Source: Hydractinia symbiolongicarpus
Lineage: Eukaryota > Cnidaria > Hydrozoa > Anthoathecata > Hydractiniidae
Length of the DNA: 64,000 bases
Assembly (NCBI RefSeq): GCF_029227915.1
Contig: NC_079888.1
Location: 4,165,001 to 4,229,000 of the forward strand
Direction: 5' to 3'
In this document: one piece after another, positions 55,001 through 63,831 of the stretch
Position numbering within the stretch: position 1 is the stretch's first letter
Layout: each line of letters starts with the position of its first letter
Position numbers and translations under genes: made by a program
Notes under the pieces: model-generated
What the model was told of the DNA's origin: nothing
Databases searched by the model: none
The model's input: the letters and a program-made list of their open reading frames with translations, nothing else

Positions 55001-56604
55001 TCAGCAGCTATTGTTTCTGGTCGAAGTAAACTCTCAAAGTCAGCATATATTACAAAGGGTAGTCGAAGTTGACCTTGAAAGTTTTTGTATCTAATTTTGT
55101 CTCTTCCACGTTTATCATTTTTTTCTGGCATTAGGATCATTTGTTCGCCATGAAGCTTGCATCTCTCCAAATGCTTTTCCAAAATACCTGGAGTGGAGCA
55201 CGGATGGAGGCAGTAGTTGCAGATGTGGACCGGATTCTTATGTTTAGTTAGTTGTGACTTCAGCAAACGACTCATATCTTTGATTAAACAATAATGTGTC
55301 TTGTTTTCATGTGTATATCACAGTAAGTTCACATGATTATCCATATCTTTTTCCTCGGTGATACGCAATGGGAAAACTAGATCTTCTTCATATCCAAAAA
55401 CGTTTACACTAATTTGATTGGACTTCTCAAATTTTGCTACATCTTTCAATTGAACAGGGTATGTAACATCCAGCATATTCAATTCATCTTCGTAGGCGGT
55501 GTAATTGGTTACACGATGTGCATTGTTGGCTGCAGGATGGATGTGAGCCAAGACACTCCAGAGGAAACATTTTTGATCGGAATTTTTTATATTTATCACA
55601 GCCTTTTTTGATTCCAACTTTTTTGGTAATTCCACATATGATGATCCTCTGAGTGGATCATATTTGGCTAAACCTAAAAGACGATTTGAATAAAACAATG
55701 TCAAAATAAAATATGTAATGGGAAAAACTGTGTGAAAAAAAAAAAAAAAATTTTAAGGAAATAAAACGTTAACTCTGTGTGAAACTTGAATGATTCGAAG
55801 CAATGAAAACTTACCAAGATCCAACTGCTCTAGACGATGGATAACCCATCCGGATCCATTGGCTTGATACTCGTCAATTTGTTGTAATATGTCATCGATG
55901 ATGTCTTGAAGACTTTTTTCTATGACGCTTCCACTCAGTTGTCGGAATACTCGGCTTCTCAAAACCACTGGTGGATCAGTTAATACACTTGGATCTGAAA
56001 ACTTGTGAAATATCATTGATAATGATAGATAGTATTTGTGTTGATCATGCGAAGTTATAATGTCCCTAAACTTTTCCACTGCTGTTTTTATGATGATGTC
56101 TTTGGATGCATCGGTGGTATCATTGATGTTGATCCTATATATTTTGGAGTTTGAATTTAATGAACTTGAGATTATTTCTGGTTCATCTAAAATGTCCTGA
56201 GGATCACTGCTACCATGACCCGACTGAATATCTGTCGCAATTTCATGTTGTTGCTGTCCTTGTTGTTCACCATTTCCACTTCGAAAACAACTTCGTTCGT
56301 GGAATTGTTTATTTGCTTTTCTTTTGAATGATTTAGCGCAGTATTGGCATCGATTTGTAGCATTCAATTCGTTAAAAGTCAACATTTCTATGTCTGTGAT
56401 ATTGATGGAGTCATTCAAGCTTATATTTGACGAGTCATGAATGTCGTTGTCTGGGAAGGAAAAGTCCTGTGATTTATCTGCTATATTTCCCTCGCTAGGT
56501 TGAAGATCGTTATCAGCTGTGTTATCTGCAAATGATAAGTCCTGCGCTTCATTTTCATTGATAACAACGTCTTCGTCGAACTCAAGATCAATAGGACTGA
56601 CAGC
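52084..56604 (-). pseudogene. Protein-primed DNA polymerase B (pPolB) gene, five exons, one in-frame stop
   Basis: Exons on the minus strand: 56,604-55,815; 55,673-53,520; 53,396-53,158; 53,040-52,925; 52,852-52,084. All junctions are GT-AG, for example GTAAGTA at 52,924, and the phases fit (4,068 nt in total). Exon 1 of these has a C2H2 finger ('CQYCAKSFKRKANKQFHERS'). The second has a terminal-protein-like or N-terminal part, a finger-like 'HICNYCLHPCS', the 3'-5' exonuclease motif 'VIYADFESLL', a Cys/His module ('KCYICQSDF', 'RDHCHLTGEYRGAAHSICNL'), 'FHNLKGYDSHLIL' and the polymerase motif A region 'DANNLYGWAMSQ'. The last exon has motif C 'FTDTDSLLYEI'. A TGA at 55,318-55,320 interrupts the large exon in frame, between the N-terminal region and the exonuclease. 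The gene would copy the element from a protein primer. A further 5' exon is possible. Confidence 0.9.
53473..53498. repeat. (CA)n microsatellite in a polymerase intron
   Basis: About 13 copies of CA lie inside the 123-bp intron 53,397-53,519, so length changes would not affect the protein. Confidence 0.95.
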
Positions 56605-56790
56605 CTAAATAAATGAAAAAGATCTAGTTGAAAACTCATGCTGGTGGGTTGTTGGGGATGAGAATGGAAAACATTTGAATTGTCCAAAACTATTGCTGAT
56701 AATTCTATATAAAGTATATAATTATATTCATATATATGTAAATGTTCATAGTGAAAATAAGAATAAATAATATCAATAAAAATCCAGAAA
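56605..56790. other. Gap between C2H2 gene and polymerase exon
   Basis: It ends on the minus-strand side with the acceptor 'tttatttag' of the polymerase exon. An A/T-rich 'atactttatatagaatt' (about 56,705-56,720) could be a TATA box for a short first exon of the polymerase gene. No convincing coding exon is seen. Confidence 0.4.
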
Positions 56791-57357
56791 TTATTCGATA
56801 GAAATTAAATCACTTGCATTTATACAAAAATCAACATCTTCGCTATTTGATTGATTTGATAGAGCAATGTCATTATCATCTCCAAGTGTCAAATCATTGT
56901 TTCTAAAATATTCGCTTAGATCCCCAAGATCAAATAACTGGTCAACCACCACCACTGCCTCCTCATTCTCCCTTTCTTCCATTATATTCTTCTGAATCAC
57001 GTCTAACATTTTGAAGAAATCGTCATCATTGTCATTATCATCATCATTCATTTGATTCAGTTCTATTTGTTGCAATTCTTGTTGTTGCAATTGCAGTTGC
57101 TGTTGTCCGTACATGTTGTAAAAATTGTAGTTAACGCTATTATCGATATTGTTGTTGTTTTTGTTGTTTTTGTAGTTGATATTGCTACCAATGCAATCTC
57201 TGACATGCCGGCTATACGTGTCGTCACGACCAAATCTCTTCTTGCATTTTTCACATTGATAGGGGCGTGCCTTTGTGTGCACCACGCTGTGGCGTTTCAA
57301 CATTTGGTTGGTGCCAAATGCTTTCCAACAAACCTCACAGATGAAATTTCCACCCAT
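56791..57357 (-). CDS. C2H2 zinc-finger protein of the Polinton, 188 aa
   Basis: It starts 'MGGNFICEVCWKAFGTNQML' followed by 'KRHSVVHTKARPYQCEKCKK' and 'RFGRDDTYSRHVRD', giving two C2H2 fingers with the usual TKARPYQC-type linker. Then come an Asn-rich patch, a Gln-rich patch and an acidic C-terminal half (many Asp/Glu, 'DDDNDNDDDFFKML'). Fingers plus acidic tail suggest a DNA-binding regulator. It could also be the first exon of the polymerase gene, whose exon at 56,604 starts in phase 0 with a similar acidic segment, but I see no strong donor, so I keep it separate. It shares a bidirectional upstream region with the ATPase. Confidence 0.75.
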   Translation of the reverse strand: MGGNFICEVCWKAFGTNQMLKRHSVVHTKARPYQCEKCKKRFGRDDTYSRHVRDCIGSNINYKNNKNNNNIDNSVNYNFYNMYGQQQLQLQQQELQQIELNQMNDDDNDNDDDFFKMLDVIQKNIMEERENEEAVVVVDQLFDLGDLSEYFRNNDLTLGDDNDIALSNQSNSEDVDFCINASDLISIE

Positions 57358-57430
57358 AGTTATAGCTGAAAATAGAAAACGTGTTGATGATTTACTTCAG
57401 AAAAGATGAAACTGAAATGTTCACAACAAG

Positions 57431-57454
57431 GTTATATATATATATATATATAAC
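57431..57454. promoter_or_regulatory. Palindromic TATA run between divergent genes
   Basis: A perfect palindrome, GTTA followed by about eight TA and then TAAC, lies between the C2H2 gene (minus) and the ATPase gene (plus), 74 bases upstream of the former. It is well placed as a bidirectional promoter core, but this is an inference from position and composition. Confidence 0.45.
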
Positions 57455-57649
57455 AGGAGGAGAACAATGAGAGCAATTAACAATCGTCTAATGTATAGAA
57501 AATGTGTGAGAATTTTAGCTAGGAAATTATTCAGACATGGACTTGCCCTATGTTACAAGGGCATGTCTCAAAATACCAGTAAAGATAGAACTATCTTTAT
57601 ATGTTGCTCCACGTTCAATATTCGGTCATTTCTTTTCAAAGTTACCAAG

Positions 57650-58282
57650 ATGGATGTTCATCTTGTACACCCTTTCAGTATGCTAGTATCTGGTGGAAGA
57701 GGAGTGGGTAAAACTGAGTTTACCAAGAAGCTTTTGAAATTTAGACACAAATTGATACAACCTTCAATACAGAGAATTGTTTGGTGTTATGCAAAACACC
57801 AACCTGCATTATTTTATGAGTTGAAGCAAATGGTTCCCTCATTAGAATATGTTCATGGTATACCATTGAATCTCGACTCTTATTTCGATCGAAGTAAAAC
57901 CAATCTGATAATATTGGACGACTTGATGGATGAGTCAGGTGAAGATAAAAGAGTGTCACAGTTATTTTCAAGAGGAAGGCATGATAACCTCTCCATTATC
58001 TACCTTACACAAAATCTTTTCCATGGAAAACAAAGAAGTATAAGTTTGAATTCTGATTATATGTTTATTTTCAAAAATGTAAGAGACAAATCACAATTTG
58101 GAAACCTTGCAAAGCAAGTGATGCCCACCAACACTAAATTCCTGAATTGGGCTTATAAAGATGCAACGACAGAACCTCATACCTATCTCATGTTAGATTT
58201 GAGACCAAACACAAATGATCAACATAGAGTGAGAACGAAAATAATGCCTGGTGAAGAACCACAATTTGTATACATGCAATAA
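57650..58282 (+). CDS. DNA packaging ATPase (FtsK/HerA type), 210 aa
   Basis: The family-typical start 'MDVHLVHPFSMLVSGGRG' is at 57,650; the frame is open upstream to 57,467 without similarity to the family, so I choose the inner ATG. Walker A is 'GGRGVGKT' and Walker B 'NLIILDDLMDES', followed by 'QLFSRGRHDNLSIIYLTQNL', the sensor-like segment of Polinton/adintovirus and large DNA virus packaging ATPases. The C-terminus 'TYLMLDLRPNTNDQHRVR' is also characteristic. It would drive DNA into preformed capsids. The length is normal and no break is seen. It is the first gene of the plus-strand structural block. Confidence 0.92.
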   Translation: MDVHLVHPFSMLVSGGRGVGKTEFTKKLLKFRHKLIQPSIQRIVWCYAKHQPALFYELKQMVPSLEYVHGIPLNLDSYFDRSKTNLIILDDLMDESGEDKRVSQLFSRGRHDNLSIIYLTQNLFHGKQRSISLNSDYMFIFKNVRDKSQFGNLAKQVMPTNTKFLNWAYKDATTEPHTYLMLDLRPNTNDQHRVRTKIMPGEEPQFVYMQ

Positions 58283-58426
58283 ACGAGAGAAAAGATGATG
58301 TCTATATAAATAACGTATTGACTATTATTTTAGTTAGTCTACAGTACAAGTGCTGCAGTTGAGACACACATCAACAGCAATTTACAATTATTTTTCTATA
58401 ATTTTTCTTTCACCTACTCAATCAAG

Positions 58427-58756
58427 ATGACACAACGTATTAAGAAAAATTATCATATGCTTCATGCACTGAAGCAATGCTCTCCCGACGAAAGAAAACA
58501 AATACTGCGTGTAGCACGACCTGATTTAATTCATGCTATATGTGATTGCATAGTGAATGTTGTGTATGGTAAAGTACCTATCAGCAATCATAAAAAGTGC
58601 CAACTTCGGAAGAAAGTATCAGTGCTGAAAAAGCTTTCGAGTCCTAAGGAGGCTGTAACTAAGAAGAAAAAGTTACTTGTTCAACACGGTGGTGGCTTTC
58701 TTTTTTCTATCCTTGGTCCTGTTTTACAAACCCTTGTGGGTGCAATCAGTATATAA
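58427..58756 (+). CDS. Small basic protein with hydrophobic Gly-rich tail, 109 aa
   Basis: The protein reads 'MTQRIKKNYHMLHALKQCSP', 'DLIHAICDCIVNVVYGKVPI' and 'KKKKLLVQHGGGFLFSILGP'. It is Lys-rich with a C-terminal segment 'GGGFLFSILGPVLQTLVGAI' that could insert in or perturb a membrane. Proteins with this layout recur in Polintons between ATPase and integrase. I do not know a proven function; a virion core or membrane-active protein is an inference. The start is the first ATG, with a spacer of 144 bp from the ATPase. Confidence 0.7.
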   Translation: MTQRIKKNYHMLHALKQCSPDERKQILRVARPDLIHAICDCIVNVVYGKVPISNHKKCQLRKKVSVLKKLSSPKEAVTKKKKLLVQHGGGFLFSILGPVLQTLVGAISI

Positions 58757-58804
58757 AACAATAATAGCAATAATAATAATAAGAAGAAGAAAACGAAGAA
58801 AAAG

Positions 58805-59809
58805 ATGAGTGCAAAACCAGGCAAAAAGTATATTGTTTTATCACCTGAAACGTATGAAATGTTGATTCAAAATCAAAGAACAAAGTCAAATAAAGCAATA
58901 CAAGAGGGTATGGTTCTAAATCCATATGATAATGACGATGATGGTGATGTATCGAGCATAAGAAAGTTAATGTTACCTCCAGAAAAATTAGCTATGCTTA
59001 AAGCTGATCGAGAAATGAAAGATGTTTGGAATCGACCTGAATTGAGTGACGATGAGAAAGTAAAGCAGTACACAAAAGAAATGAACACTTTCAAAACATT
59101 CCATGATACATTAACAGCTCCTAGACCAATGGAAGTAAAGTTCGATGTGAACAACAACAGCAGCAACAACAACAACAAAGACAACAATACCGTTGAAAAG
59201 GATAAAAAGTTACATGTCGCCGCCACCGCCGCTGACGCCTCCGCCGCCAAAGCATTACAGCCGCGGCCGCCACCATCTACGGAGTATGTTATAAGCAATT
59301 TACCCAAGAGTATGAAAAAGACAGCAGGTTTGTTGGAGCAATATTTGAGACAGTACTCTGATAGAGTAGCTTGGAATGAGAGAGGTGAATTGATATATCG
59401 TGGCGACATCATTCGTGGTTCAAATGTTAGCGATTTATTTCGAAATATACTCACAAAAACTGGTAAGCACGATAAGTCAGGTACTTTGCCGACTTCAACA
59501 TTTACAAAGATTTTAGCTGAATTAAATGTACCTGAAGAATGGATACGAAATGAGAAACAATTAAATCTGTATCATGCTTATCGTCAACGTGATAGTCACA
59601 AGGAAAAAGAGGAAGAAGAAGAAGAAGAAGAAGTAGAAGGAGAGAAGAGACAAGACAGCAAAAAGATGAATCGTACATATTATAGCAGTACAGCATCCTA
59701 TGAAAGTCCAGTTGTGAAAAGAAAGAAATCCAACAGCTTCAATAATAACAATAATAAGAAAAAAGTAAGCGATGTGAAGTGGCTCTCTTCTACAAACAAC
59801 CGTAGATGA
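58805..59809 (+). CDS. Polinton-conserved protein of unknown function, 334 aa
   Basis: It starts 'MSAKPGKKYIVLSPETYEML' and has an ordered region 'RKLMLPPEKLAMLKADREMK', then 'LSDDEKVKQYTKEMNTFKTF' (helical, residues about 55-105). Low-complexity blocks follow: Asn-rich, an Ala/Pro block with striking GCC codons ('DASAAKALQPRPPPS') and later Glu-rich ('EEEEEEEEVEGEK') and Asn/Lys-rich. Between them is a second ordered region 'EYVISNLPKSMKKTAGLLEQ' and 'WNERGELIYRGDIIRGSNVS'. Comparable proteins occur in the same place in other Polintons. A scaffold or core role is only a guess. Confidence 0.7.
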   Translation: MSAKPGKKYIVLSPETYEMLIQNQRTKSNKAIQEGMVLNPYDNDDDGDVSSIRKLMLPPEKLAMLKADREMKDVWNRPELSDDEKVKQYTKEMNTFKTFHDTLTAPRPMEVKFDVNNNSSNNNNKDNNTVEKDKKLHVAATAADASAAKALQPRPPPSTEYVISNLPKSMKKTAGLLEQYLRQYSDRVAWNERGELIYRGDIIRGSNVSDLFRNILTKTGKHDKSGTLPTSTFTKILAELNVPEEWIRNEKQLNLYHAYRQRDSHKEKEEEEEEEEVEGEKRQDSKKMNRTYYSSTASYESPVVKRKKSNSFNNNNNKKKVSDVKWLSSTNNRR

Positions 59810-59870
59810 ATAAATAACACTGTTCAATGACTGACCGTCTCATTATCGTGAATGTTGCCGTAAGACAAGC

Positions 59871-60077
59871 ATGCCTGCAATACGTACAAGAATACGCGAT
59901 TTCTTAAGAAGAGTTCAGTGTACGTTCGTTTGCTGTGGTTCGAAAATTATCATCTCAAAATCTACGTTGGACATAGAGGATGGGGAGAATAGAACAACAA
60001 CAGAGTCAACAACAACAACAACAACAACAGCACTCATCCCCCACAAGAACTTCAGACAAAAGTATTTCACACTCTGA
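59871..60077 (+). CDS. Possible small overlapping protein, 68 aa
   Basis: The frame starts 'MPAIRTRIRDFLRRVQCTFV' and continues 'CCGSKIIISKSTLDIEDGEN' before a Thr-rich end that merely mirrors the CAACAA repeat of the integrase gene in another frame. The Arg-rich helix and CCGSKI motif look more protein-like than chance. It overlaps the integrase start by 98 bases. This could also be the real upstream part of the integrase transcript. Confidence 0.4.
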   Translation: MPAIRTRIRDFLRRVQCTFVCCGSKIIISKSTLDIEDGENRTTTESTTTTTTTALIPHKNFRQKYFTL

Positions 60078-61194
60078 TTATTCAAAAGAAAATATAGATA
60101 AATTATTAAAGAATTTGTATTATTCGATTGGTTCTCCCTCTAGTTTCAGCAGCGTTCAAAGATTATACAAAGCTGCAAGTGAAAGGGATTCTTCTATTAC
60201 TTTTGATGAAGTTGAAAAGTGGTTGAAAGGGCAATTAGCTTATTCACTTCACAAACCTATCACAAGAAGTTTCAAGACAAGACCAGTTGTAGTTTATCAC
60301 ATTGATGAACAGTGGCAAATAGATTTAGTTGATCTCAGCAAATTTTCAAAATCAAATAAGGGTTTCAAATTTCTTATGGTCATTATTGATGTCCTCTCGA
60401 AGTATGCTTGGCTTGAACCGTTGAAAACTAAAACAGGTATTGAGATAACTAAAGCATTACAAAAAGTTTTCAAAAGAAGCAAAAGAACACCTAAAGTTAT
60501 TCAAACGGACAAGGGTACAGAATTTCTAAATTCAAATGTTCGATCTTTGTTGAAATCGAGAAATATAAAACTATTCACCACATTCAGCGAAAGAAAAGCT
60601 TCAGTGGTTGAAAGGTTGAATAGGACATTGAAAGCTCGAATGTGGCGTTACTTTACGAAATTTCAAACAAGAAAGTATGTAGATGTATTACAAGATCTAG
60701 TATCAGGTTACAATAAAAGCTATCACAGATCTATAAAATGTCGCCCAATCGATGTTAATAAAGACAATGAAGTGGAAATTTGGATAAACTTGTATGAAAA
60801 TAGACTGCACCCTATAAAAACAATTAACAAGAGCAAAAAGAAGAAGGAAAAATCAATCAATGTAGATGATACAGTTCGCATAAGCATCGAACGTGGTGTT
60901 TTTAGAAAGGGTTACCTACAAGGTTGGAGTGAGGAATTGTTTGTGGTGTCTCATATTCTACCAGGTAATCCAACTGTCTATAAATTGAAAGATCAGTCTG
61001 ATGAAGTAATAAATGGAGTGTTTTATGAACAAGAACTTCAGAAGGTTCCTGCTCCCGAAAGGTATCGCATTGAGAAAGTGATACGTAAAAAGACTGATAA
61101 GAAAACTGGTCGCATTTTCTACCTGGTCAAGTGGCAGGGTTATTCAAGTAAGTTCAATAGCTACGTGCCTGAGGAAGATATTGAACGCCAGTAA
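59980..61194 (+). CDS. Retroviral-type integrase with C-terminal chromodomain, 404 aa
   Basis: After a Gln-rich start (encoded by a CAA repeat) comes a helical N-terminal part ('KENIDKLLKNLYYSIGSPSS'). The rve catalytic core follows with the D,D-35-E residues in 'QWQIDLVDLSKF', 'PKVIQTDKGTEFLNS' and 'SVVERLNRTLKARM'. Then come an SH3-like region ('VDDTVRISIERGVFRKGYLQ') and a chromodomain: 'YRIEKVIRKKTDK', 'IFYLVKWQGYSSKFNSYVPE'. The chromodomain can guide integration to methylated histones. Polintons use this enzyme to insert with a 6-bp duplication. All catalytic residues are present and no break is seen. The first ATG may be too far upstream; another start before 'KENIDKLL' is possible. 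Confidence 0.93.
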   Translation: MGRIEQQQSQQQQQQQQHSSPTRTSDKSISHSDYSKENIDKLLKNLYYSIGSPSSFSSVQRLYKAASERDSSITFDEVEKWLKGQLAYSLHKPITRSFKTRPVVVYHIDEQWQIDLVDLSKFSKSNKGFKFLMVIIDVLSKYAWLEPLKTKTGIEITKALQKVFKRSKRTPKVIQTDKGTEFLNSNVRSLLKSRNIKLFTTFSERKASVVERLNRTLKARMWRYFTKFQTRKYVDVLQDLVSGYNKSYHRSIKCRPIDVNKDNEVEIWINLYENRLHPIKTINKSKKKKEKSINVDDTVRISIERGVFRKGYLQGWSEELFVVSHILPGNPTVYKLKDQSDEVINGVFYEQELQKVPAPERYRIEKVIRKKTDKKTGRIFYLVKWQGYSSKFNSYVPEEDIERQ

Positions 61195-61200
61195 AACAAA

Positions 61201-62081
61201 ATGTCCCAATTCTATATTGTACTACCAAGCAACAGTTCGATGTTAACATTCCCAGATAACAAAACATCTAGTTTCAAAGTTAACCTACCAAAACCGATTG
61301 AATTGGATCCTACAAAGTGGGAGGTTGCTCTATCTGAAATACAATTTCCTCATTCATGGTATAATATCAGAGAAGGTCACAACACAATAGTGAAAAATAT
61401 GAAAAATCCAACCATGGAAGAAATAAATATCTTATTTCCCCCACTCAATGGGAAGATATTAACACTGAGAACGAAAAAAGAAAAAAGTTATTGACAAGTA
61501 TAGAAGACGATAGTTCATATCACCTTTCCTATCGTACAGAGTTGAAAGTTCCTAGTGGACATTATTCGTCTGTCAAACAGATCATTGAAGAGTTGGAGAA
61601 AACAGAGGTCAAATTGTTGAGACAGACAAAATATCATTTCAGTGAACGTTCGAATAGCACATCCATTCAACTGGAAAAAGAATGCGAAATAAAATTTGAT
61701 AATGCTGGCAGCGATATTGCACATTGTCTCGGATTTGAAGCAAATAAACTTATAGATTCATCGATTGGAGCAGTGAGGGAAATGTCAACTTCCACTACTC
61801 ATCGTTATAGTACTATCTATTGCTACACAAACATCATTCAAAACCAAAATACTGGCGATTTCAACGTACCCCTCCTACTTGTTATACCTGTTCAGTCCAA
61901 CTATGGTGATTATGTATGCAAAAGTTATGACAGACCACATTTTCTACCATTAAGCAGAGGACACATACAAGTTATAAATATAGATTTAAGAGGTGACGCA
62001 GGAGAATTGATTTCATTTGAGTCTGGGAAGGTGATAGTGACACTTGTATTCAGACGGAAACAAGCAAAGTTTTATAGTTAG
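61201..62081 (+). pseudogene. Minor capsid (penton-like) protein gene, frameshifted
   Basis: The first frame starts 6 bases after the integrase stop with 'MSQFYIVLPSNSSMLTFPDN' and 'WEVALSEIQFPHSWYNIREG', the typical opening of the Polinton minor capsid protein (single jelly roll). It breaks near 61,465-61,490 at an A-rich run and continues in another frame (from 61,491) to 'VINIDLRGDAGELISFESGK' and 'VIVTLVFRRKQ', the typical end. Together the two parts have the normal length of about 290 codons, so one small indel explains the break. In the virion such proteins fill the five-fold vertices. Confidence 0.85.
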
Positions 62082-62083
62082 TC

Positions 62084-62500
62084 ATGAGACACTCAAATTA
62101 TTCCTTTCATCATTCACCCTACCATTGGTCACAATATGGTGCAGGAATACCCGTTTTTCGGGGTGGTGCTATACAAAGAGGGTATGGTCTTGGTGGAATA
62201 TTTCGTGGATTATTACGAAGTGCTGCACCTGTTCTCAAGAAGGGATTAATCGACGTTGGAAAAAGAGCTGTGAAAACAAGTATGGAAACACTAAGTGACA
62301 TAGCAAATGGAGAGAGTGCTAAGGTGGCACTCAAAAGAAGAGCAAAACAAAATCTAAATGAAATGGTTGCAACAGCTCTGCACAATAAAAAACGAAAAGC
62401 AACATCCAATTCCCTCATTCGCTCTCAGTCTGTGAAAGGTAGAGCATCTCGTAAAGTGCCTTCGAAAAAGAGAAAACGCGAGACATTTGGTATACTTTAA
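62084..62500 (+). CDS. Small Arg/Lys-rich virion-like protein, 138 aa
   Basis: The protein starts 'MRHSNYSFHHSPYHWSQYGA' and has a Gly-rich amphipathic segment 'GLGGIFRGLLRSAAPVLKKG', a helical middle, and a very basic tail with a nuclear-signal-like 'KVPSKKRKRETFG'. This layout resembles adenovirus-type core or membrane-active minor proteins and is usual next to Polinton capsid genes. It starts 3 bases after the minor capsid stop and ends 4 bases before the major capsid ATG, so the three genes are tightly packed. The assignment rests on composition and position. Confidence 0.7.
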   Translation: MRHSNYSFHHSPYHWSQYGAGIPVFRGGAIQRGYGLGGIFRGLLRSAAPVLKKGLIDVGKRAVKTSMETLSDIANGESAKVALKRRAKQNLNEMVATALHNKKRKATSNSLIRSQSVKGRASRKVPSKKRKRETFGIL

Positions 62501-62503
62501 GGT

Positions 62504-63817
62504 ATGGCTAAAACAAATTCAAGTCATCTTGAATGCACCTTATCTGATACCGATGTTTTCACACCTGCATTTGTTCAATCTGATATTGAACATGGCTGTT
62601 TTGAAGATATTTTTCCGATAACTAACCTTGATGATAATGGTCCAGTTGAGTTTAGTATTGACAATGCAACGAATAAGTTTTTGGATTTAGTCAGCAGCAC
62701 ATTGAATGTTAAATGTCGAGTTACTAAAGCAGATGGAACAAATCTTACAGCAACAGATGGTGCTGTTGCACTAATAAATTATCCTATTTCATCACTATTC
62801 AGTCAAGTAGATGTGAGTATTGGAGGAAGTATTATTTCCTCTTCCACTAACACCTATTCATATAGAGCTTTTATCGAGACATTGTTGAACTATGGAGAAG
62901 AAGCTAAAAAGAGCCAATTGACGATGGGGTTGTTTGCAAAGGATACTAGTGGACATATGGATGCAAGCGATGCAGCAGCTGGAGATAATGCTGGTTTAGT
63001 GAAAAGGCAGGGATACACTGCACGGAGTAGAATTGTTGAGCTTTCAGGAAGATTACACTGTGATATATTCAATCAAGGTCGCCTGTTGCTCAATGGTCTA
63101 TCTCTTAAAATTACACTACATAGAAATAAGGATGCTTTTTGTTTAATGACTAATGGAGATAATCCTGATTTCAAAGTAAAATTTGTGGATGTGTCCCTTC
63201 GATTACGAAAATTACAACTCACTCCCAAGAAATTTGAAATGATACAAACTAGTTTGGAGCGAACTCCAGCCTGCTATCCAATCAATCGAGTACAAATTAA
63301 AACGCACTCTTTGGCTGCTGGTTTAACAAGTTTGAATTGGGACAATGCTATTCTCGGAAAACTACCCAATCGTTTATTCATCGCATTCACAGACAATGAT
63401 GCTCATACAGGTTCCTACGTGAAAAACCCTTTTAACTTCAAACATTTCAATGTTACATCCATTGGTGTTTATGTCAATGGGGAGTCACTACCAGCTAATC
63501 CTATGAAGTTAAATTTCCCTGGCGGACATTATTTACAAGGCTATCGAAGCCTTTTCACTGCAACTGGTAAAATAAATAGAGACGAAGGTTTGGACATTAA
63601 TCGAGAAGAATATTCAGATGGTTATAGTTTATTTGGCTTCGACCTGTCACCTTCTCTTTGTAACGGAGAACACTACGAACCTCAAAGACAAGGAAGTATT
63701 CGAATCGCATTAGAGTTTGGAACTGCCCTACCTAATACGATTACAGTTTTCATGTATGCAGATTTCGAAAACACAATCCATGTGAATAAGGCGAGAAATA
63801 TCTTGAAGGATTTTTAA
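62504..63817 (+). CDS. Major capsid protein, double jelly roll, 437 aa
   Basis: The protein starts 'MAKTNSSHLECTLSDTDVFT' and has 'VEFSIDNATNKFLDLVSSTL', 'LINYPISSLFSQVDVSIGGS' and 'TNTYSYRAFIETLLNYGEEA', then the second half 'IELSGRLHCDIF'-type segment ('IVELSGRLHCDIFNQGRLLL'), 'YPINRVQIKTHSLAAGL', 'LPNRLFIAFTDNDAHTGSYV' and the ending 'GTALPNTITVFMYADFENTI'. These are standard landmarks of Polinton/adintovirus major capsid proteins, which form trimers on the icosahedral faces. The length is typical and the frame intact, so the key structural gene survives although the minor capsid and polymerase are damaged. Confidence 0.95.
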   Translation: MAKTNSSHLECTLSDTDVFTPAFVQSDIEHGCFEDIFPITNLDDNGPVEFSIDNATNKFLDLVSSTLNVKCRVTKADGTNLTATDGAVALINYPISSLFSQVDVSIGGSIISSSTNTYSYRAFIETLLNYGEEAKKSQLTMGLFAKDTSGHMDASDAAAGDNAGLVKRQGYTARSRIVELSGRLHCDIFNQGRLLLNGLSLKITLHRNKDAFCLMTNGDNPDFKVKFVDVSLRLRKLQLTPKKFEMIQTSLERTPACYPINRVQIKTHSLAAGLTSLNWDNAILGKLPNRLFIAFTDNDAHTGSYVKNPFNFKHFNVTSIGVYVNGESLPANPMKLNFPGGHYLQGYRSLFTATGKINRDEGLDINREEYSDGYSLFGFDLSPSLCNGEHYEPQRQGSIRIALEFGTALPNTITVFMYADFENTIHVNKARNILKDF

Positions 63818-63831
63818 ACTGTGAAACACAT

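Noticed and set aside
58873-59454. 193-codon minus-strand frame opposite the 334-aa Polinton protein
   Set aside because: The plus-strand frame has conserved-looking ordered regions and proper spacing with its neighbours; the reverse frame has a Ser/Leu-rich composition typical of a shadow.
62119-62418. 99-codon minus-strand frame opposite the small basic protein
   Set aside because: The plus-strand gene fits tightly between two capsid genes, so the reverse frame is a by-product.
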